Shown here piece after piece: positions 60,855 through 64,000 of a stretch of DNA of 64,000 nt. The stretch is taken from contig NZ_CABPSA010000003.1 in assembly GCF_902459615.1 (NCBI RefSeq), positions 1-64,000 of the forward strand, given 5' to 3'. The position numbers were made by a program, and so were the translations under genes. The notes beneath the pieces were generated by a model. That model worked only from the letters and a program-made list of their open reading frames with translations, did no database searches and had not been told where the DNA came from. Position 1 is the first letter of the stretch; each line of letters opens with the position of its first letter. This DNA comes from Pandoraea commovens (GTDB lineage: Bacteria > Pseudomonadota > Gammaproteobacteria > Burkholderiales > Burkholderiaceae).

Positions 60855-61528
60855 GAAGTGTCTCCGGAAAATTGGGGTCATCCAGACTCCGGTGAGCAAT
60901 TTCGATGCCAGATCCCTGCAAGGCGTCTGCATGCGCGTGACGCGACACCCGATCTGCCACATCGACGGCCCGGTCAGTCGTCGTTGCGAGGTCATTCTCT
61001 TGCCGCGCTTGTGGCGCCTGTGCAATTGACGCAAGCGTAAAGCGGGAGTCACTAGCCCATCAAGTGAATTCTTAAGCACGCCAGGTGAAGCAAATTTGCT
61101 GTGCCGCAACAATGACTCGCACGCCGAAGTGCGTGCGACACCTGTCGCACCGGGCGCGGCGACATTTGCGACAAGTGTCGCAAGGCGTCGACGAAATGCG
61201 ACAGGTGTCACACCCGCATGTTTGCTGGGTTCGGCCGAGTCGCGCACGCGCAGCAAAACGCGCCGCGCCCGAGACATCGCCGCGAAGGCTTGTTGCGCCT
61301 GATGAAAGGCCTGTGACAGGCGCACGGCGCACGCCCAGCACTCCCCCCGGGATTTCACTAATGCTTAACAACGTAAGGGTTTTCCCGTTCGGATGCCGAA
61401 CTGGCATTCGATTTGCGTAAGATTAGCCAGCCACTTTTCCGAGTTGGCCGGGACGTTGCACGGCAGCACGTGTGCACGCCCTGCGCTTCAGACGCAGTCA
61501 CCAAACCAATAAACAGGAGACATGCAGT
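60855..61528. promoter_or_regulatory. Long divergent control region between thiolase operon and TRAP transporter
   Basis: 674 bases without a credible gene. It carries the triple palindrome array at 61133-61212, a weaker GCCTGT-g-ACAGGC repeat (about 61313-61325) and an isolated half-site-like gcgacac at 60942-60948. Both promoters must lie here. The dctP ATG at 61529 follows caggaga. Confidence 0.6.
61133..61212. promoter_or_regulatory. Three tandem palindromic operators TGCGACA-N2-TGTCGCA
   Basis: Site 1 GTGCGACACCTGTCGCAC (61133-61150, 8+2+8 perfect), site 2 TTGCGACAAGTGTCGCAA (61166-61183, 8+2+8 perfect), site 3 TGCGACAGGTGTCACA (61197-61212, one mismatch). Centres are 33 and 30 bp apart, three helical turns. 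The regulator that binds them is not encoded in the window. Confidence 0.8.
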
Positions 61529-62548
61529 ATGAGCACCATGGATCGCCGCCACTTCATCAAGGTTGTGGCCGCCACATCGGCCGCCGCCGCTACGGGGTTG
61601 TATCAGACGCAGGCGCATGCTGCCGAATTCACACTGAAGTTCGCCAATAACCTGCCGGTCAGCCATCCGATGAACATCCGCGCCAAGGAGATGGCGCAGA
61701 AGATCGCGGAGCAATCGAAAGGCCGCATCGACTTCCAGATCTATCCGAACAATCAGCTCGGCTCCGACAGCGACATGCTGAGCCAGATTCGCTCGGGTGC
61801 CATCGACTACTTCACGCTCTCGCCACTGATTCTCGGCACGCTCGTACCGTCCGCACAGATTTCGGGCGTGGGCTTCGCGTTCAAGGATTACAGCCAGGTG
61901 TGGGCGGCCATGGACGGCGATCTCGGTGCGCACGTGCGCGGCCAGATCTCGAAGACGACCGTGTTCGCGTTCGACAAGATCTGGGAGAACGGTTATCGCC
62001 AGATCACCACGAGCAGCCGTCCGATCAACTCGCCGACCGACCTCAAGGGTCTGAAGATCCGCGTGCCGACGAGCCCGCTGTGGACGTCGATGTTCAAGGC
62101 GTTCGATTCGTCGCCCACGTCGATCAACTTCGCCGAAGTGTATTCGGCCCTGCAAACGCACATCGTCGAAGCGCAGGAAAACCCGCTGGCGCTGCTGACC
62201 ACGGCCAAGCTCTACGAAGTCCAGAAGTACGTGTCGATGACGAACCACATGTGGGACGGTTTCTGGTTCCTCGCCAACAAGCAGAAGTGGGACAAGCTGC
62301 CGAAGGACCTTCAGGAGATTGTCACCGCCAACGTGAACGCTGCCGCCATGGCGCAGCGCGACGACGTGCGCAAGCTCAACGATGGCGTGATGGCCGAGCT
62401 CAAGCAGAAGGGTCTGGTGTTCAACGCCCCGAACAATGAGCAGTTCCGCGACAAGCTTCGCGCCGCCGGCTTCTACGCCGAATGGCACAAGAAGTTTGGC
62501 GACGAAGCATGGGCCATGTTGGAAAAGTACACTGGGAAGCTCGCGTAA
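61529..62548 (+). CDS. dctP: TRAP transporter substrate-binding protein DctP
   Basis: A 339-residue DctP-family protein. The N-terminus MSTMDRRHFIKVVAATSAAAATG has a twin-arginine motif (RRHFIK), so Tat export is likely. The mature part starts after AHAAE and carries the DctP features: FANNLPVSHPMNIRAKEMAQKIAEQSKGRIDFQIYPNNQLG, DLKGLKIRVPTSPL and FSALQTHIVEAQENP, containing the carboxylate-binding arginine. It delivers an organic acid to the DctQM permease. Start supported by aggaga; 0 bases separate its stop from dctQM. Confidence 0.93.
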   Translation: MSTMDRRHFIKVVAATSAAAATGLYQTQAHAAEFTLKFANNLPVSHPMNIRAKEMAQKIAEQSKGRIDFQIYPNNQLGSDSDMLSQIRSGAIDYFTLSPLILGTLVPSAQISGVGFAFKDYSQVWAAMDGDLGAHVRGQISKTTVFAFDKIWENGYRQITTSSRPINSPTDLKGLKIRVPTSPLWTSMFKAFDSSPTSINFAEVYSALQTHIVEAQENPLALLTTAKLYEVQKYVSMTNHMWDGFWFLANKQKWDKLPKDLQEIVTANVNAAAMAQRDDVRKLNDGVMAELKQKGLVFNAPNNEQFRDKLRAAGFYAEWHKKFGDEAWAMLEKYTGKLA

Positions 62549-64000
62549 ATGGAAACGTTGACGATGACGGCCGAGCCGACGCACGCGCTCGCCCGCCTCT
62601 TCTGCCACGTCAACCGCGCGGTGATGAAAGTCACCGAGGCGGTTGCCGTGCTGCTGGTGGTGGCGGAAACTCTCATCCTGCTCGCGGGCGTGGTCTCGCG
62701 TTACGGGTTCGACAATCCGCTCACGTGGTCGGACGAGCTCGCGCAGATTCTGTTCATCTGGCTTTCGATGCTCGGTGCCGTGATCGCCCTGGACCGGGGC
62801 GAGCACATGCGCTTGTCCGCCATCGTCAACAAACTTCCCGCTGCCTGGCGCGACTGGTTCCAGACCATGGCCGCGCTGACGGTGTGCGTGTTCGTTGCGC
62901 TCATCATCATGCCCGCGTACACGCATGCCATCGAACAGATGGACATCACCACGCCCGCGCTGGAAATCCCCGACGGGCTGCGCGCAGCTGCCCTGCCGGT
63001 GGGCGCGGCACTCATGCTCATTGCCGCGATCTCGCGCATGGCGCGCTGCTCCAGTGCGCGTCAGTTCGGCCTCGGCGTGCTATTCGTCGCGGCCCTCGGT
63101 GCAGCCCTTTGGCTCGGCCGTCCCGCGCTGATCGCGATGGGCAACTACAACTTGCTGATCTTCTTCGTGCTGATCGTCGGCGCATGCGTGGCCGGTGGTA
63201 TTCCGATTGCGTTTGCCTTCGGGACCGCCACACTCGCCTATCTGGCGCTCGTGACGGATGCACCGCTGCAAATCGTCGTGAGCCGCATGGACGAAGGCAT
63301 GTCCGGCCTCGTGCTGCTGTCGGTGCCGCTGTTCGTGCTGCTGGGCGCACTCATCGAGATGAGCGGTCTGGCACGTAGCCTGATCGAATTCATGGCGTCG
63401 CTGCTCGGCCATGTGCGCGGCGGCCTGCAATACGTGTTGCTCGGTGCGATGTTCCTCGTCTCGGGCATCTCCGGCTCGAAGGCGGCCGACATGGCGGCCG
63501 TCGCCCCGGCGCTATTCCCCGAAATGCAACGTCGCGGTTCGAAGCAGGAAGACCTGGTGGCGCTGCTGTCCGCCACGGGCGCGATGACGGAGACGATTCC
63601 GCCGAGCCTAGTACTTATCACCATCGGTGCGGTGTGCGGTGTCTCGATCACTGCGCTCTTCGTCGGCGGTCTTCTGCCCGCCGTGATCGCCACGCTCGCC
63701 ATCGTCGTCGTGTGCTTTGCCCGCTCGCGCAAGGAAGCGCCGAGCGCAGCACGTCGCGCACCGTGGGGCGTCATCGGCAAGACGTTTATCGTGGCGCTGC
63801 CTGCCCTCGCGCTGCCGATTCTGATCCGTACGGCGGTGATCGAAGGTGCGGCCACAGCGACGGAAGTCTCGACCATCGGTATCGCTTACACGATCGTGAT
63901 CGGGCTGATCGTTCACGCCTTCAAGAAGCACCTGAATTTCAAACGTCTCTATCCGCTGCTCACGGAAACGGCTGCACTCTCCGGCGCGATTCTGCTGATC
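62549..64000 (+). CDS. TRAP transporter fused DctQM permease (3' end beyond window)
   Basis: The reading frame from ATG 62549 stays open for 484 codons to the window edge. Residues about 25-180 resemble the 4-TM DctQ subunit (LVVVAETLILLAGVVSRYGFDNPLTWSDELAQILFIWLSMLGAV, ALDRGEHMRL). After about residue 185 the large DctM subunit begins (LLIFFVLIVGACVAGGIPIAFAFGTATLAYL, GMSGLVLLSVPLFVLLGALIEMSG, SGSKAADMAAVAPALFPEMQRRG, TGAMTETIPPS). This is a fused QM permease, directly abutting dctP. Because it has no stop in the window it is easily overlooked. Confidence 0.92.
   Translation, partial: METLTMTAEPTHALARLFCHVNRAVMKVTEAVAVLLVVAETLILLAGVVSRYGFDNPLTWSDELAQILFIWLSMLGAVIALDRGEHMRLSAIVNKLPAAWRDWFQTMAALTVCVFVALIIMPAYTHAIEQMDITTPALEIPDGLRAAALPVGAALMLIAAISRMARCSSARQFGLGVLFVAALGAALWLGRPALIAMGNYNLLIFFVLIVGACVAGGIPIAFAFGTATLAYLALVTDAPLQIVVSRMDEGMSGLVLLSVPLFVLLGALIEMSGLARSLIEFMASLLGHVRGGLQYVLLGAMFLVSGISGSKAADMAAVAPALFPEMQRRGSKQEDLVALLSATGAMTETIPPSLVLITIGAVCGVSITALFVGGLLPAVIATLAIVVVCFARSRKEAPSAARRAPWGVIGKTFIVALPALALPILIRTAVIEGAATATEVSTIGIAYTIVIGLIVHAFKKHLNFKRLYPLLTETAALSGAILLI

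Overview
The window is GC-rich, densely coding beta-proteobacterial chromosome. The gene content (DUF4148 protein, NodT-type efflux lipoproteins, the tRNA set, Burkholderiaceae-style assimilatory nitrate locus) points to Burkholderiaceae. I lean towards Pandoraea or a close relative, but that is inference from gene style, not a database match. There is no integrase, transposase, CRISPR array or prophage core. Almost all genes use high-GC third positions. The clear exception is roughly 16.3-19.8 kb, which is visibly AT-richer and looks acquired.

Layout. 0-7.3 kb: a possible rRNA/tRNA-type promoter running off the left edge, srkA kinase, a YdjM-like membrane protein, an outer-membrane channel-like protein, initiator tRNA with its own promoter and terminator, a methyltransferase, a MarR-GNAT fusion with two tandem operators, a MocR regulator and a thioesterase. 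7.3-14.9 kb: a 1800-residue autotransporter built of TIG and other Ig-like repeats, divergent from three tandem phage-tail-collar-domain genes. 14.9-20.8 kb: small unknown proteins, phnA, then the His-Xaa-Ser (Hxs) gene set hxsA-hxsD-hxsB-hxsC, in which a short secreted-looking peptide with six consecutive H-x-S units is paired with two radical SAM enzymes. A GFA-family protein follows. 20.8-29.4 kb: one assimilatory nitrate/nitrite operon nirB-nirD-nasA-cobA-nasT-nasS. It is preceded by a leader RNA with an intrinsic terminator, the expected target of the ANTAR antiterminator NasT, whose sensor is NasS.

29.4-37.4 kb: an acyl-CoA dehydrogenase/MFS pair, then a MarR-controlled four-gene aromatic-acid-type efflux operon (FUSC, AaeX, HlyD, NodT lipoprotein), all overlapping by 4 bases. 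37.4-43.1 kb: DUF4148 protein, a LuxR-family regulator without a visible luxI, two LysR regulators flanking an MFS gene, and a nitroreductase. 43.1-50.3 kb: a complete RND efflux operon (adaptor, pump, outer-membrane channel) divergent from a LysR gene. 50.2-57.1 kb: an ankyrin fragment, DUF188, GFA and a metallo-beta-lactamase-fold protein with an altered metal motif next to a LysR gene; then tRNA-Arg(UCU), ornithine aminotransferase, an SMR pump and AlaC-type aminotransferase. 57.1-64.0 kb: an acyl-CoA ligase, a thiolase and two PPC/DUF296 proteins in one operon, divergent from a TRAP transporter (DctP plus fused DctQM, cut by the window end). Three tandem palindromes lie in the shared intergenic region.

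The most unusual content is the Hxs radical SAM/peptide island. Next come the triple-operator control region at 61.1 kb, the collar-triplet/autotransporter pair and the nirB leader.
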